A stretch of DNA of 64,000 nt from an endosymbiont of Escarpia spicata (lineage in GTDB: Bacteria; Pseudomonadota; Gammaproteobacteria; Chromatiales; Chromatiaceae). The notes beneath the pieces are model-generated. The model did no database searches. It saw only the letters and a list, made by a program, of their open reading frames with translations, and had not been told where the DNA came from. Below, one piece after another: positions 49,887 to 59,273 of this stretch. A program made the position numbers and the translations under genes. The stretch is from assembly GCA_003349915.1 (NCBI GenBank), contig QFXE01000005.1, positions 558,001 through 622,000 on the forward strand. Direction: 5' to 3'. The stretch's first letter is position 1, and each line of letters starts with the position of its first letter.

Positions 49887-50051
49887 CTGTTTTATTCCCT
49901 ATTCATTCTCAATAAAGAGATGTTTTTCTTTCAGATTGATCAAGAAAAACCTCCATCTGCCGAAAGCTAACATAGATTGCTGCTGCTGTCCGTCCAATGC
50001 GGGAACAGACAGCATCCAGCCCGGGAACACGCAAGGAGCATTAAATTCAGT

Positions 50052-50444
50052 ATGTATATCAAGAAACCCTTTCAACACGATGAGGACGGACAAAACACAG
50101 AGGATGACCGCCGCCAGATCAAACGTCGCCATCTCATCTACTATCTGCGTGTCTGGGATACCGATTACGAACAGCTGCTTGGGCATGTTGTCGATATCTC
50201 GAGCGAGGGATTGATGCTGCTCAGTGACCAGCAGATCCCCAAAGACAAAGAGTTTTCGATGGAAATCCGTCTGCCGGATCTCGAAGGTAACCCGCAAAAG
50301 ATTGATTTCCGGGCAGCCTGCCGCTGGAGTAGCAACGACATCAATCGGTCATTCTACGATTCTGGTTTTAGTTTCCTGAACAGCGCCCCTGAGGCGATCG
50401 ATACCGTGCGGCAGTTGATCAAGGAGTATGGTTTCAGGGACTGA
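50052..50444 (+). CDS. PilZ-domain c-di-GMP receptor
   Basis: 130 residues from the ATG at 50052 (MYIKKPFQHD). The PilZ signature is present: an Arg-rich RRQIKRRHLIYYLRVWD (RxxxR) and, about 40 residues on, DISSEGLML (D/NxSxxG). These bind cyclic di-GMP. It is a single-domain protein, so probably an adaptor linking the second messenger to motility, pili or exopolysaccharide synthesis. It is divergent from the kinase/ATP-grasp gene, about 165 bases apart. Confidence 0.9.
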   Translation: MYIKKPFQHDEDGQNTEDDRRQIKRRHLIYYLRVWDTDYEQLLGHVVDISSEGLMLLSDQQIPKDKEFSMEIRLPDLEGNPQKIDFRAACRWSSNDINRSFYDSGFSFLNSAPEAIDTVRQLIKEYGFRD

Positions 50445-50457
50445 GTCCCAGGACTTT

Positions 50458-51399
50458 TCAGTTTTCCGGCCACAATCCACGGATAGCCGCAATACCTTGG
50501 GCGCCACGCCGCCTTGCCTCAGCCATCGCTTCCAACCGCATCCCCCCCAGCGCATAGACTGGAAGATTGGCTTGATCAACCCACGCCTCAAACCGTTCCC
50601 ACCCCAATGGCTCCACATCAGGATGGCTGGCCGTCGGCAGCACAGGAGACAGTAGCGCGTAGTCCAGCCCCAAGTCGACAGCGCGGGCAAGTTCCTCCGG
50701 ATCATGACAGGAAGCCCCCACCAGGTCTGCGTTGGCAGGACGTCGTTGCAGTGACATCAATGTATGTCGATTGAGATGCAGACCATCCGCCAGCCCGGCC
50801 CAGTCCAGGACGCTGTCCGGACGATTCAGAATGAGGCGGGCACTCACATTTCCAGTAGTTTTCCTGGCTGCATCAACCAGCGCCCGGTAATCCTGATCTG
50901 ATAGTTCATGGGCGCGCAACTGGACGATACGCACGCCCTGTTGCAAAACATGCTCAAGGCGCTGCAGAAACTGTTCCGGCCGTGATGAGTCTGTGCCGGT
51001 GATGAGATAACGGGAAGGCAGCTGAAGCGCCGTAATGACAGGTCGATCCGCCGCAGGAAAAACCTCCGGACGCATCTCCTGGGGTCTGCACCAACGAAGC
51101 GGCTGGCCCTCGACGCCCCGGGGCGTTCCCGCAAAGGCACTCACACGGTGGACATCAAGGAGCACGGAACGAGTTTCATAGTGATGGGTGATGCGAATCA
51201 GTGGTTCAGACCGCAACGGCCGGACGTCGAGCTCCTCCAGCAGTTCCCGTTCCAGTGCCTGCAGCGGCGACTCGCCCGCTTCCAGTTTGCCGCCGGGAAA
51301 CTCCCAGAGTCCACCCTGATGCACATGTTCCGGACGCCGGGCGATCAATATCCGTCCCTGGTCATCTTCGATAGCTGCGGCGGCGACGTGGATCAGCAT
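50458..51399 (-). CDS. Nudix hydrolase fused to a thiamine-phosphate-synthase-like (TenI) domain
   Basis: 313 residues from the ATG at 51399. The first half is MutT-like: the Nudix box GGKLEAGESPLQALERELLE, then ELDV, fits GX5EX7REUXEEXGU. It would clean up oxidised nucleotides such as 8-oxo-dGTP. The second half, from about residue 130, is a TIM barrel (RYLITGTDSS; IVQLRAHELSD; LVGASCHDPEELARA; YALGGM), as in ThiE/TenI. The combination is well known in gammaproteobacteria beside argJ and secA. It ends 13 bases from the convergent PilZ gene. Confidence 0.9.
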   Translation of the reverse strand: MLIHVAAAAIEDDQGRILIARRPEHVHQGGLWEFPGGKLEAGESPLQALERELLEELDVRPLRSEPLIRITHHYETRSVLLDVHRVSAFAGTPRGVEGQPLRWCRPQEMRPEVFPAADRPVITALQLPSRYLITGTDSSRPEQFLQRLEHVLQQGVRIVQLRAHELSDQDYRALVDAARKTTGNVSARLILNRPDSVLDWAGLADGLHLNRHTLMSLQRRPANADLVGASCHDPEELARAVDLGLDYALLSPVLPTASHPDVEPLGWERFEAWVDQANLPVYALGGMRLEAMAEARRRGAQGIAAIRGLWPEN

Positions 51400-51406
51400 C
51401 AATCCA

Positions 51407-52609
51407 TCAGGTTCGGTATTCAGCGTTGATCTTGACGTAGTCGTAGGAGAGATCGCAAGTCAGAATCCGAGCTGCGGCTTGACCACGGCCCAGTTTCACG
51501 CCGATGGTGAATTCGGCACGATCCATCACCTGCTGTCCCGCCGCTTCGGTATAGTCTGCGGCACGTCCTCCGTTCCGAACGATACATACGTCATCGAGCC
51601 AGATCTCCACCTGATCAATGGCCAAATCTTCCAGACCAGCCCGCCCCACTGCGGCGAGAATACGCCCCCAGTTGGGGTCGGAGGCAAAAAGCGCAGTCTT
51701 GACCAGAGGGGAGTGAGCGATGGTATAGGCAACCGATCTCGCCTCATGCTCACTGGTTGCGGATTCCACCAGCACTTCGACCAGCTTGGTTGCGCCCTCG
51801 CCGTCCCGCACTATCTCCCGCGCAAGAGACATGCAGACATCGGTGACCGTCTGACTCAGTTTCCGGTATGCCTCAGAGTCGGCATCAGACACTAATTCAA
51901 CCCCGGCCTTGCCACTGGCCAGCAGCATGCAGGCATCATTGGTGGAGGTATCCCCGTCCACGGTAATGCTATTGAAGGAGGGCTGGACAGCATCACGCAG
52001 GCACTGCTGCAACAGCGAAACATCCACTGCGAGATCCGTTGCCAAATAGGCCAACATGGTGGCCATATCGGGCCGAATCATGCCGGAGCCCTTGGCAATA
52101 CCGGTCACGGTGATGCTCTCCCCCGCCAGGTCAAACTGCCGGGATACCACTTTGGGACGGGTATCGGTGGTCATAATCGCCACCGCAGCCGCCTCCCACG
52201 ATGCCTCATCCAACGACTCAATCGCTTTCGGTAGCGCCTGTTCGATGCAATCGACCGGCAGATTCTCACCAATCACACCGGTGGAGAATGGCAGAACCTG
52301 GGCAGCCTTACAGCCGGTAACCTCAGCCAATGCCGCACAGGAACGTTGCGCATCCAACAAACCCTGGTCGCCGGTGCCGGCATTGGCATTTCCTGAATTG
52401 ATCAGCAGATAACGAGGGGCTTCTGCCCCCATATGCTGTTTGGCCACATGCACCGGGGCTGCGCAAAATGCGTTACGGGTAAAGAGGCCGGCGCAACTCC
52501 CCCCCTCAGGTAAAGCTATGACAAGCAGGTCATTCCTGCCGGGATACTTGATGCCCGCTGCCGCCACCCCCAGGCGAATGCCGGGGACAGAGTAGACGTC
52601 ATCCCCCAT
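51407..52609 (-). CDS. argJ: Bifunctional ornithine acetyltransferase / N-acetylglutamate synthase
   Basis: 400 residues from the ATG at 52609 (MGDDVYSVPGIRLGVAAAG). The earlier ATG at 52633 would overlap secA. It has the self-cleavage region GDTSTNDACMLLASG, in which the Thr becomes the N-terminal nucleophile of the beta chain. Transfers acetyl from N-acetylornithine to glutamate in arginine synthesis. Starts two bases after the secA stop, so is cotranscribed with secA. Confidence 0.95.
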   Translation of the reverse strand: MGDDVYSVPGIRLGVAAAGIKYPGRNDLLVIALPEGGSCAGLFTRNAFCAAPVHVAKQHMGAEAPRYLLINSGNANAGTGDQGLLDAQRSCAALAEVTGCKAAQVLPFSTGVIGENLPVDCIEQALPKAIESLDEASWEAAAVAIMTTDTRPKVVSRQFDLAGESITVTGIAKGSGMIRPDMATMLAYLATDLAVDVSLLQQCLRDAVQPSFNSITVDGDTSTNDACMLLASGKAGVELVSDADSEAYRKLSQTVTDVCMSLAREIVRDGEGATKLVEVLVESATSEHEARSVAYTIAHSPLVKTALFASDPNWGRILAAVGRAGLEDLAIDQVEIWLDDVCIVRNGGRAADYTEAAGQQVMDRAEFTIGVKLGRGQAAARILTCDLSYDYVKINAEYRT

Positions 52610-52611
52610 GA

Positions 52612-55428
52612 TCAGGCGATGCGCCCATGACACTGCTTGTATTTCTTACCGGAACCACATGGACAGGGTTCATTGCGCCCGATCTTGCGTCCCTCACGCA
52701 CAAACGGCTGATGCTCTTCCTCTGCAGCAGCTGCCTGTTGCGGTGCCGCCTGCTCCTCTTCGGTCAGGCCATGAAACTCTTCATGCTTGAACTCAAAATC
52801 GCTGCCCTGCTGAGAGTGGTCCTGCAACGCCATCTCTTCCGGCATCTGTACCTGAACCTTGGAGAGGACGCCCACGACTTCGGTTTTGATGCCGTCCAGC
52901 ATGTTGGAAAACATCTCGAAGGCTTCGCGTTTGTACTCCTGCTTGGGATTTTTCTGCGCATAACCACGCAGGTGAATACCCTGGCGCAGATAGTCCATTG
53001 CCGCCAGATGCTCTTTCCAGATACCGTCGAGAGTCTGCAGCATCACGCCCTTCTCGAACTGACGCATCCCCTCGACACCAACGAAACCCTCTTTCTTCTG
53101 ATACTCAGCTGTGAGCGTCTCCTCAATACGTGCGAGGAGAGTCTCTTCGTGCAGATCATGGTCATCGTCCAGCCACTGCTGGATCGGCCACTCTCCACTA
53201 AACTCATCAGCCAATGCCTGACTCAGCCCCGGCACATCCCACTGCTCTTCAAGACTCTCTCGGGGGATATGCTGGTGCATGACATCATCCACCACGTCGG
53301 CGCGCAGACTGGTAATGGTCTCGGAGATATCCTCCGTCTCCATCAGTTCGTTACGCTGCTGATAGACCACCTTGCGCTGGTCACTGGCCACATCATCGTA
53401 TTCGAGCAGCTGTTTGCGGATATCGAAGTTGCGTCCCTCAACCTTGCGCTGCGCATTTTCGATCGCCTTGGTTACCCAGGGATGCTCGATTGCCTCGCCC
53501 TTCTCCATGCCCAGCCGTTTCATGATGCCACCCACCTTATCGGAGGCGAAAATACGCATCAGGCTGTCGTCCAGCGAAAGATAGAAGCGGCTGGAGCCAG
53601 GATCACCCTGGCGGCCGGAACGGCCCCGCAACTGGTTATCGATACGACGGGACTCATGACGCTCTGTACCCACCACGTGCAGACCCCCAGACTCAAGGAT
53701 CTGTTTGTGTACCAACCCCCACGCCTCAGACATCTCATCGACTTTTGCCTTGTCCGGGTCTTCCCCCAACACGGCCAACTGAGTCTCAAGATTGCCGCCC
53801 AACACGATATCTGTACCTCGGCCCGCCATGTTGGTGGCGATGGTCACTGCTCCCGGCACGCCGGCCTGAGCCACAATCTCGGCCTCCTGCTCGTGGTGCT
53901 TGGCGTTCAGTACCTTATGATTGACACTGGCCTGCTGAAGTAGATTGGAGACCAGTTCCGAGGTCTCGATAGAGGCGGTACCCACCAGCACCGGCTGGCC
54001 CCGCTTCACGCAATCCTGCACATCTTCGAGGATCGCCTGATATTTCTCGTCCGGTGTAAGAAAAATCAGGTCACCCTTGTCATCGCGAATCATGGGCATG
54101 TTGGTGGGGATGACCACTACTTCCAATCCATAGATCTGCTGAAACTCGAAGGCCTCGGTATCGGCAGTACCCGTCATACCCGACAGTTTCTCGTAGAGAC
54201 GGAAATAGTTCTGGAAGGTGATTGAGGCAAGCGTCTGATTCTCATGCTGAATCTCCACGCCTTCTTTGGCCTCGACTGCCTGGTGCAGCCCATCAGACCA
54301 GCGGCGGCCATGCATGGTACGACCGGTAAATTCGTCAACAATAACGATCTGCCCATCCTTGACGATATACTCCACATCCTTCTGGAACAAGGCATGGGCG
54401 CGCAGCGCTGCATTCACATGGTGCATCAACATGATATTGGCTGAATCGTAGAGGCTTGCGCCCTCTGCCAGCAGCCCGGCCTCAGTCAGCATATCTTCCA
54501 CATGCTGATGCCCCTCTTCGCTGAGATAGGTCTGGCGCGCCTTCTCATCCACCGAAAAGTCGCCTGGACCAAAATCCGGCTGCCCCTCGTCGTTGGTGAT
54601 AGGATCCTGCCGTGTCAGCTGCGGAATGATCTTATCGACCGCCTGGTAAAGATCGGAACTGTCGTCAGTGGGACCGGAGATAATCAGCGGTGTTCGCGCC
54701 TCATCAATGAGGATGGAATCCACCTCGTCCACGATGGCATAGAAAGGCGGACGCTGTACCCTTTGCTCTCCGCTGAACGCCATATTGTCGCGCAGATAGT
54801 CGAAGCCGAATTCATTGTTGGTGCCGTAGGTCACATCGGCGGCATAAGCCGCTTTACGCTCAACGGGACGCAAGTGCAGGAAACCACCCGTGGAACCAGA
54901 GTGTTCGGGATCATATAGGTAGGACGCGCTATCAGGCCCCCCTCCTCCGGAGGAGTTGATGACACCCGTACTCAGCCCCAGAAAGTGGTAGATTCTGGCC
55001 ATCCAGGCTGCATCACGACGGGCCAGATAGTCGTTCACCGTCACCACATGTACGCCCTTGGCGGGCAAGGCATTGAGATAGACTGCCAGGGTGGCGACCA
55101 AGGTCTTGCCTTCACCGGTCCGCATCTCGGCGATCTTGCCCTGGTTGAGCACCATGCCGCCGATCAGCTGCACATCGAAGTGGCGCATCTGCATCACCCG
55201 GCGCCCCGCCTCACGCACAACGGCAAAGGCCTCACTCAGGAGTGTGTCGAGAGACTCTTCCTTCTCCAGGCGTTCGCGAAACTCCTGAGTTTTGGCACTC
55301 AGCGCTTCGTCCGAAAGCGCCTCCATATCCGCTTCCAGCGCACTAATCTTGGTGACATTCTTGCTCATCCGCTTGACCATGCGATCATTACGGCTGCCGA
55401 AAACCTTCTTGAATATGTTGGTGACCAT
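52612..55428 (-). CDS. secA: Preprotein translocase motor SecA
   Basis: 938 residues from the ATG at 55428 ([16 protein letters not shown]). An extra 13-residue N-terminal extension from 55467 is less likely. The ATPase motifs are [13 protein letters not shown] (Walker A) and [16 protein letters not shown] (DEAD), and RGSAGRQG-like arginine fingers lie in [15 protein letters not shown]. The C-terminus has the zinc-binding [14 protein letters not shown] for SecB and phospholipid contact. Powers SecYEG export. Followed directly by argJ. Confidence 0.97.
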   Translation of the reverse strand: MVTNIFKKVFGSRNDRMVKRMSKNVTKISALEADMEALSDEALSAKTQEFRERLEKEESLDTLLSEAFAVVREAGRRVMQMRHFDVQLIGGMVLNQGKIAEMRTGEGKTLVATLAVYLNALPAKGVHVVTVNDYLARRDAAWMARIYHFLGLSTGVINSSGGGGPDSASYLYDPEHSGSTGGFLHLRPVERKAAYAADVTYGTNNEFGFDYLRDNMAFSGEQRVQRPPFYAIVDEVDSILIDEARTPLIISGPTDDSSDLYQAVDKIIPQLTRQDPITNDEGQPDFGPGDFSVDEKARQTYLSEEGHQHVEDMLTEAGLLAEGASLYDSANIMLMHHVNAALRAHALFQKDVEYIVKDGQIVIVDEFTGRTMHGRRWSDGLHQAVEAKEGVEIQHENQTLASITFQNYFRLYEKLSGMTGTADTEAFEFQQIYGLEVVVIPTNMPMIRDDKGDLIFLTPDEKYQAILEDVQDCVKRGQPVLVGTASIETSELVSNLLQQASVNHKVLNAKHHEQEAEIVAQAGVPGAVTIATNMAGRGTDIVLGGNLETQLAVLGEDPDKAKVDEMSEAWGLVHKQILESGGLHVVGTERHESRRIDNQLRGRSGRQGDPGSSRFYLSLDDSLMRIFASDKVGGIMKRLGMEKGEAIEHPWVTKAIENAQRKVEGRNFDIRKQLLEYDDVASDQRKVVYQQRNELMETEDISETITSLRADVVDDVMHQHIPRESLEEQWDVPGLSQALADEFSGEWPIQQWLDDDHDLHEETLLARIEETLTAEYQKKEGFVGVEGMRQFEKGVMLQTLDGIWKEHLAAMDYLRQGIHLRGYAQKNPKQEYKREAFEMFSNMLDGIKTEVVGVLSKVQVQMPEEMALQDHSQQGSDFEFKHEEFHGLTEEEQAAPQQAAAAEEEHQPFVREGRKIGRNEPCPCGSGKKYKQCHGRIA

Positions 55429-55593
55429 GTAGTTATTGGCGTCCGTGAAAAATGCGAAATCGGGCAATCATACCCCATGCCATCGGTTTCATGAAGCAAG
55501 AGGGGAGGAGATGGGGGTGGGGCACGGCTTTAGTGCCGAATCAGACCCCACAACACCGGATATGTGGGTCAATCTGCGGAATTCAAGCTACCT

Positions 55594-55614
55594 GGTGCGC
55601 ACAGCGCACCCTAC
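55594..55614. repeat. Half copy of the GTAGGGTGCGC repeat family
   Basis: This 21-base stretch is identical to the right arm of the palindrome at 3204-3224 (ends GCGCACCCTAC). The matching left arm is missing. It lies between secA and the M23 peptidase gene, and looks like a decayed copy. Confidence 0.7.
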
Positions 55615-55643
55615 CTTATGATTACGGTTGGAGAGCGCAGGAA

Positions 55644-56582
55644 TCAGGCCCGGGCTTCTGTGCGTTTGGTGCGGATATACTTGGTGGGATTGACGGTTTT
55701 ACCATTTCGCAGCACCTCAAAATGAACGTGAGGGCCTGTGGAACGGCCGGTTGAGCCCATGCTGCCGATGGTCTGGCCCTGTTGAACCCGGTCACCGATT
55801 TTGACGTTGATCTTCGAGTTGTGGCCATAGCGGGTGACATAACCTTTGCCGTGGTTGATCTCAATCAGATAACCATAACCGCTCTGCTCGCCCGCCTTGG
55901 TCACCACGCCTGCCGCTACCGCAACGACATCCGAGTCTTTCTTTCCGGCGAAGTCCATCCCCTTGTGCATGGTGCGCTTGCCGGTAAACGGGTCGTTGCG
56001 CATGCCATAGTATGAAGAGATCCACCCCTTGGCCACGGGACGACCGGCCGGGTGTACGGATTTCTCCAACTCCGAGTTCATAATCAGATCTTCCAGCAAC
56101 ATCAACTGCTGCTCCCTGTTCGCGATAAGCACTTCCAGACTGTCCATGTCCTTCAGGATCTCCGGCAGCACCGACTGGGATTTCGCCACTTCAGCCACTA
56201 CCGGGCCACCCACCGCTGACGGCGCCTCGAAACTGAACTCACCCTTATCCAGGCTGCCGATATCCACCAGACGCTGCCCAAGGGCATCCAGCCTCAGCAA
56301 ATTGGCCTGCAACTGCCCCAGCCGCATAGCCAAGCCGTCGATGCGCTCTTGGGCATCGGTCCTGGTATCTTCCAGTGCACGACGCTCCTGAGTGAAGGTA
56401 TCTCTCAGCGAACGCACCAGCTGGTGCTCAGGAAAAGTCACGTCCTGCACACCCATTCTGTAACCGGTCCAAAGCATGCCTGCGCCAAAGACGCAAAGCA
56501 GTCCAAGCAGGGTGATTGCCGATAGACAACGTCCTGTGGTGCTACAGCTTTTTCCGATGCCACGCAGGTAGATGATCTTCAT
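55644..56582 (-). CDS. M23-family (LytM) peptidase, membrane-anchored
   Basis: 312 residues: one N-terminal transmembrane helix (AITLLGLLCVFGAGMLW), a coiled coil (about 60-165; QERRALEDTRTDAQERID), then the LytM domain. The zinc ligands are present: HKGMDFAG (HxxxD) and GPHVHFEV (HxH). This is a peptidoglycan endopeptidase of the MepM/NlpD type. The position next to secA is common. It is divergent from the dciA gene. Confidence 0.9.
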   Translation of the reverse strand: MKIIYLRGIGKSCSTTGRCLSAITLLGLLCVFGAGMLWTGYRMGVQDVTFPEHQLVRSLRDTFTQERRALEDTRTDAQERIDGLAMRLGQLQANLLRLDALGQRLVDIGSLDKGEFSFEAPSAVGGPVVAEVAKSQSVLPEILKDMDSLEVLIANREQQLMLLEDLIMNSELEKSVHPAGRPVAKGWISSYYGMRNDPFTGKRTMHKGMDFAGKKDSDVVAVAAGVVTKAGEQSGYGYLIEINHGKGYVTRYGHNSKINVKIGDRVQQGQTIGSMGSTGRSTGPHVHFEVLRNGKTVNPTKYIRTKRTEARA

Positions 56583-56709
56583 TTATCCAGTTCTATCCGG
56601 GATTTTCAGGGGGAACTACGACGTTTATCGACCACTTAAGCCGAAACCTTTAGGCCTTTCTCTGCCAATTGCGATGGCATACAGCCACGCATTCTCCTAT
56701 GATTTGCCC

Positions 56710-57156
56710 ATGCAAATCAAGATGAAGTCACTGGGAGAGCTGTTTGACTCCCGGGAATCGATCAAAACCCTGAACAAAAAACTGGCACAGCATGCGGCGC
56801 TATTGGACAGAATTCGCCAGCTGCTGCCCAAACCCCTGGGCGAGCATTGCATCGGAGCTGTACCGCATGAAACCCGGCTGGTGCTGTTTGTTGACTCACC
56901 CGCCTGGGCCAGCCGCTTCCGTTACCTGGGGCGGGATCTGCAGGAGAAACTCAAGGCCGAGGGGGTGTCGCTGGAGAGTATCAGGATCAAGGTATTCCTG
57001 CCCCAATCGGCACCAACCGGACAACATCACCCAGCGGAACCACTGACCCTTTCCAAAGAGAGCGCCGAAATGATTCGCAGTACCGCCGAGTGCACCGAAT
57101 CTGCCGAATTGCGGGAGGCGCTGCTGCGTCTTAGCAGACATGGGGGGAGTTTATAG
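56710..57156 (+). CDS. DciA-like DUF721 protein (putative helicase loader)
   Basis: About 148 residues starting at 56710 (MQIKMKSLGELFDS), or at 56722. Longer frames back to 56572 overlap the M23 start. The core RIRQLLPKPLGEHCIGAVPH, then LVLFVDSPAWASRFRYL and LQEKLKAEG, is the DUF721 fold. DciA loads the replicative helicase DnaB in bacteria lacking DnaC/DnaI. The typical neighbours (M23 peptidase, secA) support the call. Confidence 0.8.
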   Translation: MQIKMKSLGELFDSRESIKTLNKKLAQHAALLDRIRQLLPKPLGEHCIGAVPHETRLVLFVDSPAWASRFRYLGRDLQEKLKAEGVSLESIRIKVFLPQSAPTGQHHPAEPLTLSKESAEMIRSTAECTESAELREALLRLSRHGGSL

Positions 57157-57213
57157 CGGTTGCCTCCGCTGGAAGGCCTTGTTAAAGGCATATTCTTACT
57201 CTACGCTAGCCAT

Positions 57214-57234
57214 ATGCGCATAATTAATGCGCAT
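57214..57234. promoter_or_regulatory. Operator-like palindrome upstream of ccdAB
   Basis: Two copies of the self-complementary word ATGCGCAT (57214-57221 and 57227-57234) flank AATTA, so the whole 21 bases form a palindrome. It lies about 30 bases ahead of the ccdA start. Toxin-antitoxin pairs usually repress themselves through such sites. Confidence 0.55.
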
Positions 57235-57261
57235 GATGCCTGCATAATGAGATACGTAGCT

Positions 57262-57507
57262 ATGATACATGCTTATAATTATTTGGCGCCAAAAAAGCCT
57301 GCGAACCTTAGCGTTAACAGTGACTTGCTTGCCAAAGCCAAGCGCCTGAAACTCAACCTTTCCGCCACCCTGGAAAATGCCCTTGCTGATGAGGTGCGAA
57401 AGGCAGAACGAACTCAGTGGCTACAAAAAAACCAAAATGCCATTGAAGCTTCAAACCGCCTTGCAGAGGAAAAAGGGTTCTTTGCAGACTCGTACAAGAC
57501 TATCTGA
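57262..57507 (+). CDS. ccdA: CcdA-type antitoxin
   Basis: 81 residues from the ATG at 57262 (MIHAYNYLAPKKPANLSVNS). The N-terminal half has a ribbon-helix-helix pattern (KPANLSVNSDLLAKAKRLKL). The C-terminal half (WLQKNQNAIEASNRLAEEKG) is the part that binds CcdB. An earlier in-frame ATG at 57160 is unlikely. The stop overlaps the toxin start (TGATG). Confidence 0.85.
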   Translation: MIHAYNYLAPKKPANLSVNSDLLAKAKRLKLNLSATLENALADEVRKAERTQWLQKNQNAIEASNRLAEEKGFFADSYKTI

Positions 57508-57824
57508 TGAGCCAATTTACGCTGTACGAGAACAAGAACGCCGATTCCAATGAGACCTATCCTTATTTCATCGATGTTCAAAATGACCTTCTCGATTCTC
57601 TAAATACTCGCCTCGTTATACCTCTTACACCTTCGAAATACCTGGGTGATGTAAATATTGGCAATCTGTGCCCGATAACTTCCATCAATGGCACGCAATT
57701 TGTGCTCCTGACCCACCAAATGACCAACGTTCCTGTTGCTGCACTTCAGGCACCAGTCGATTCCCTGGAACATCTCAGAGAAGAAATAGTGGCGGCGATC
57801 GATTTTCTGGTTACTGGCATTTAA
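57507..57824 (+). CDS. ccdB: CcdB-type gyrase-poison toxin
   Basis: 105 residues, typical length. MSQFTLYENKNADSNETYPY and FIDVQNDLLDSLNTRLVIPL are the CcdB beginning. The gyrase-binding C-terminus is LREEIVAAIDFLVTGI. CcdB traps DNA gyrase in its cleavage complex. The chromosomal copy may stabilise the adjacent region or work as a stress module. One-base overlap with ccdA. Confidence 0.88.
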   Translation: MSQFTLYENKNADSNETYPYFIDVQNDLLDSLNTRLVIPLTPSKYLGDVNIGNLCPITSINGTQFVLLTHQMTNVPVAALQAPVDSLEHLREEIVAAIDFLVTGI

Positions 57825-57945
57825 CTGACTATGAACCAGCCACCTGTCTTCCTGAATTCCGCTGTGCTTCATCCAGGCCGTATTTATTCCATGCTTTCGG
57901 ATGACACCCGGTTTGGTTTTTATTCGGCAACTGCCCAGTTCAACG

Positions 57946-58026
57946 TGTAGGCCCGATCAAGCGCGGCGGATCGGGCGTTTTCGCATTGGCAAGCTGCCGG
58001 TTCCACTGCGCTTGAACCGGCCTACA
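57946..58026. repeat. BIME/REP-like composite palindrome
   Basis: The outer arms TGTAGGCC (57946-57953) and GGCCTACA (58019-58026) enclose two inner hairpins: CCCGATC/GATCGGG (57952-57958 and 57969-57975) and GCCGGTTC/GAACCGGC (57996-58003 and 58014-58021). This resembles the paired REP units in enterobacteria. It separates the ccdAB pair from the DGR target gene. Confidence 0.6.
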
Positions 58027-58126
58027 TCAATTTGGGGGTTTTTCCTGGTATTCCTGCCCGCCCCGCCTGACCGATGCTTCGTCCCTCAGCGTCTGTCCGG
58101 CGTGGCTCCCCTTGCCGCACTCCGCG

Positions 58127-58960
58127 CTACCCGCTCTTTTGACCTCGGGCAAGACGCAAGCCAATGAAGTGGTAGCGGCTGCCGGGAACGAGGAAGTCGC
58201 GGTAGGCAGAACGCAGGGACCTGCCGCCGTTGATCCAGGAGCCGCCACGCAAAACACGGGACTCGCCTCCTGGCGGCCCCACAGGATCTACCACCTCACC
58301 CTCTGGGTAGTCACCGTACCAGTCTGCGCACCACTCCCAAACATTGCCGTGCATCTGGTGCAGACCCCAAGTGTTTACCCCTTCCGCCAAGGCTTTGACC
58401 TCTATTGTCTCCTCCCTGTACTGGCCTTTCGGCCCGTCTCCATAGGGATAGCGGCCATTATAGTTGGCCTGATCCGTAGGTATCTGCTCCCCGGCGGCAA
58501 AGGGCGTCTCTGTACCGGCGCGACAGGCGTACTCCCATTCAGACTCTGTCGGCAGGCGGAGGTTCGGGTCCGGCTGTTGTTGGCTCAGCCTGTCGAGAAA
58601 CCCCGCCACATCCTGCCAGCTCACCCGCTCCACTGGCCGATCCTCTCCTTTGAAATGGCTCGGATTGCCTCCCATCACCGCCTCCCACAGGCGTTGGGTA
58701 CAGGCAGTATCCGCCAACCAGTAGCCTTGAGTAATCGTCACCTGATGTTGGGTTTCATCGTCACTACGCTCTGCTTCCGTCTCCGGTGAACCCATCAGAA
58801 AGGTGCCGGGATAGACCCAGCGCAGGCGCTGGGTCACGCCGGATATCTCGAACTCGGCATAGTGGCCATAATCATCCTCACCCCATCCACTTGCCCATGC
58901 CGGGGGAAACGGCTGGGGAAACTGGCTCATGGGTGACGGGTTTTCAGACAGACTGGTCAT
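58127..58960 (-). CDS. DGR target protein 2: FGE-sulfatase (C-type-lectin-fold) protein with variable C-terminus
   Basis: 277 residues, nearly all FGE-sulfatase/SUMF1 domain: GTFLMGSPETEAERSDDE, GYWLADTACTQRLWEAVMGG, VSWQDVAGFLDRL, LRLPTESEWEYACRAGTETP, MHGNVWEWCADWYGD, then RVLRGGSWINGGRSLRSAYR to the end. The variable repeat VR1 codes the last ~40 residues. FGE/CLec folds are the usual ligand-binding domain of DGR targets. The domain is closely related to the C-terminal third of the protein ending at 60831. It has no signal peptide, so it is probably cytoplasmic. Last gene of the DGR cassette. Confidence 0.88.
   Translation of the reverse strand: MTSLSENPSPMSQFPQPFPPAWASGWGEDDYGHYAEFEISGVTQRLRWVYPGTFLMGSPETEAERSDDETQHQVTITQGYWLADTACTQRLWEAVMGGNPSHFKGEDRPVERVSWQDVAGFLDRLSQQQPDPNLRLPTESEWEYACRAGTETPFAAGEQIPTDQANYNGRYPYGDGPKGQYREETIEVKALAEGVNTWGLHQMHGNVWEWCADWYGDYPEGEVVDPVGPPGGESRVLRGGSWINGGRSLRSAYRDFLVPGSRYHFIGLRLARGQKSG
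58144..58270 (-). repeat. DGR variable repeat 1 (VR1)
   Basis: 127 bases aligned without gaps to the template repeat 59124-59250 (offset 980). I count 17 differences at template adenines (T on the plus strand, for example 59147, 59148, 59154, 59168, 59198) and one other (59137, inside the homology block at the 3' end). Variable codons include AAC to AGC, GAC, TTC, TAC and CTC. Confidence 0.93.
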
Positions 58961-59123
58961 GACTGTGATGGCTTTGTGGATAGGCGATCATCCGATGGGC
59001 TTTCGAACTGCATCCGCTAACCCTACTCGCGCACCGGTGACCCTTTGGTTTTTGCCGCATGGCCAAAAGCCGGGCGGACAGGATGGCACTCTGGTCAAAA
59101 TACGCCATCCGGCGCAGATCGAG

Positions 59124-59250
59124 CTCGGGCAAGACGGAAGCCAATGTTGTGGTTGCGGTTGCCGGGATCGTTGATGTTGCGGTAGGCAGAACGCAGGTTC
59201 CTGCCGTTGTTGATCCAGGAGCCGCCACGCAAAACACGGTTCTCGCCTTT
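59124..59250 (-). repeat. DGR template repeat (TR)
   Basis: The noncoding template lies just after the reverse transcriptase stop (59274), on the same strand. Its codons, if read in the VR frame, are rich in AAC (INNGRNLRSAYRNINDPGNR, then NHNIGFR), the typical design that lets adenine mutation give many residues but avoids stops. It ends in the block GGCTTCCGTCTTGCCCGAG, shared with VR2 exactly and with VR1 except for one base. This block is the likely initiation-of-homology element. Confidence 0.93.
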
Positions 59251-59273
59251 ACGAATCCCACCCACCCTTGTGT

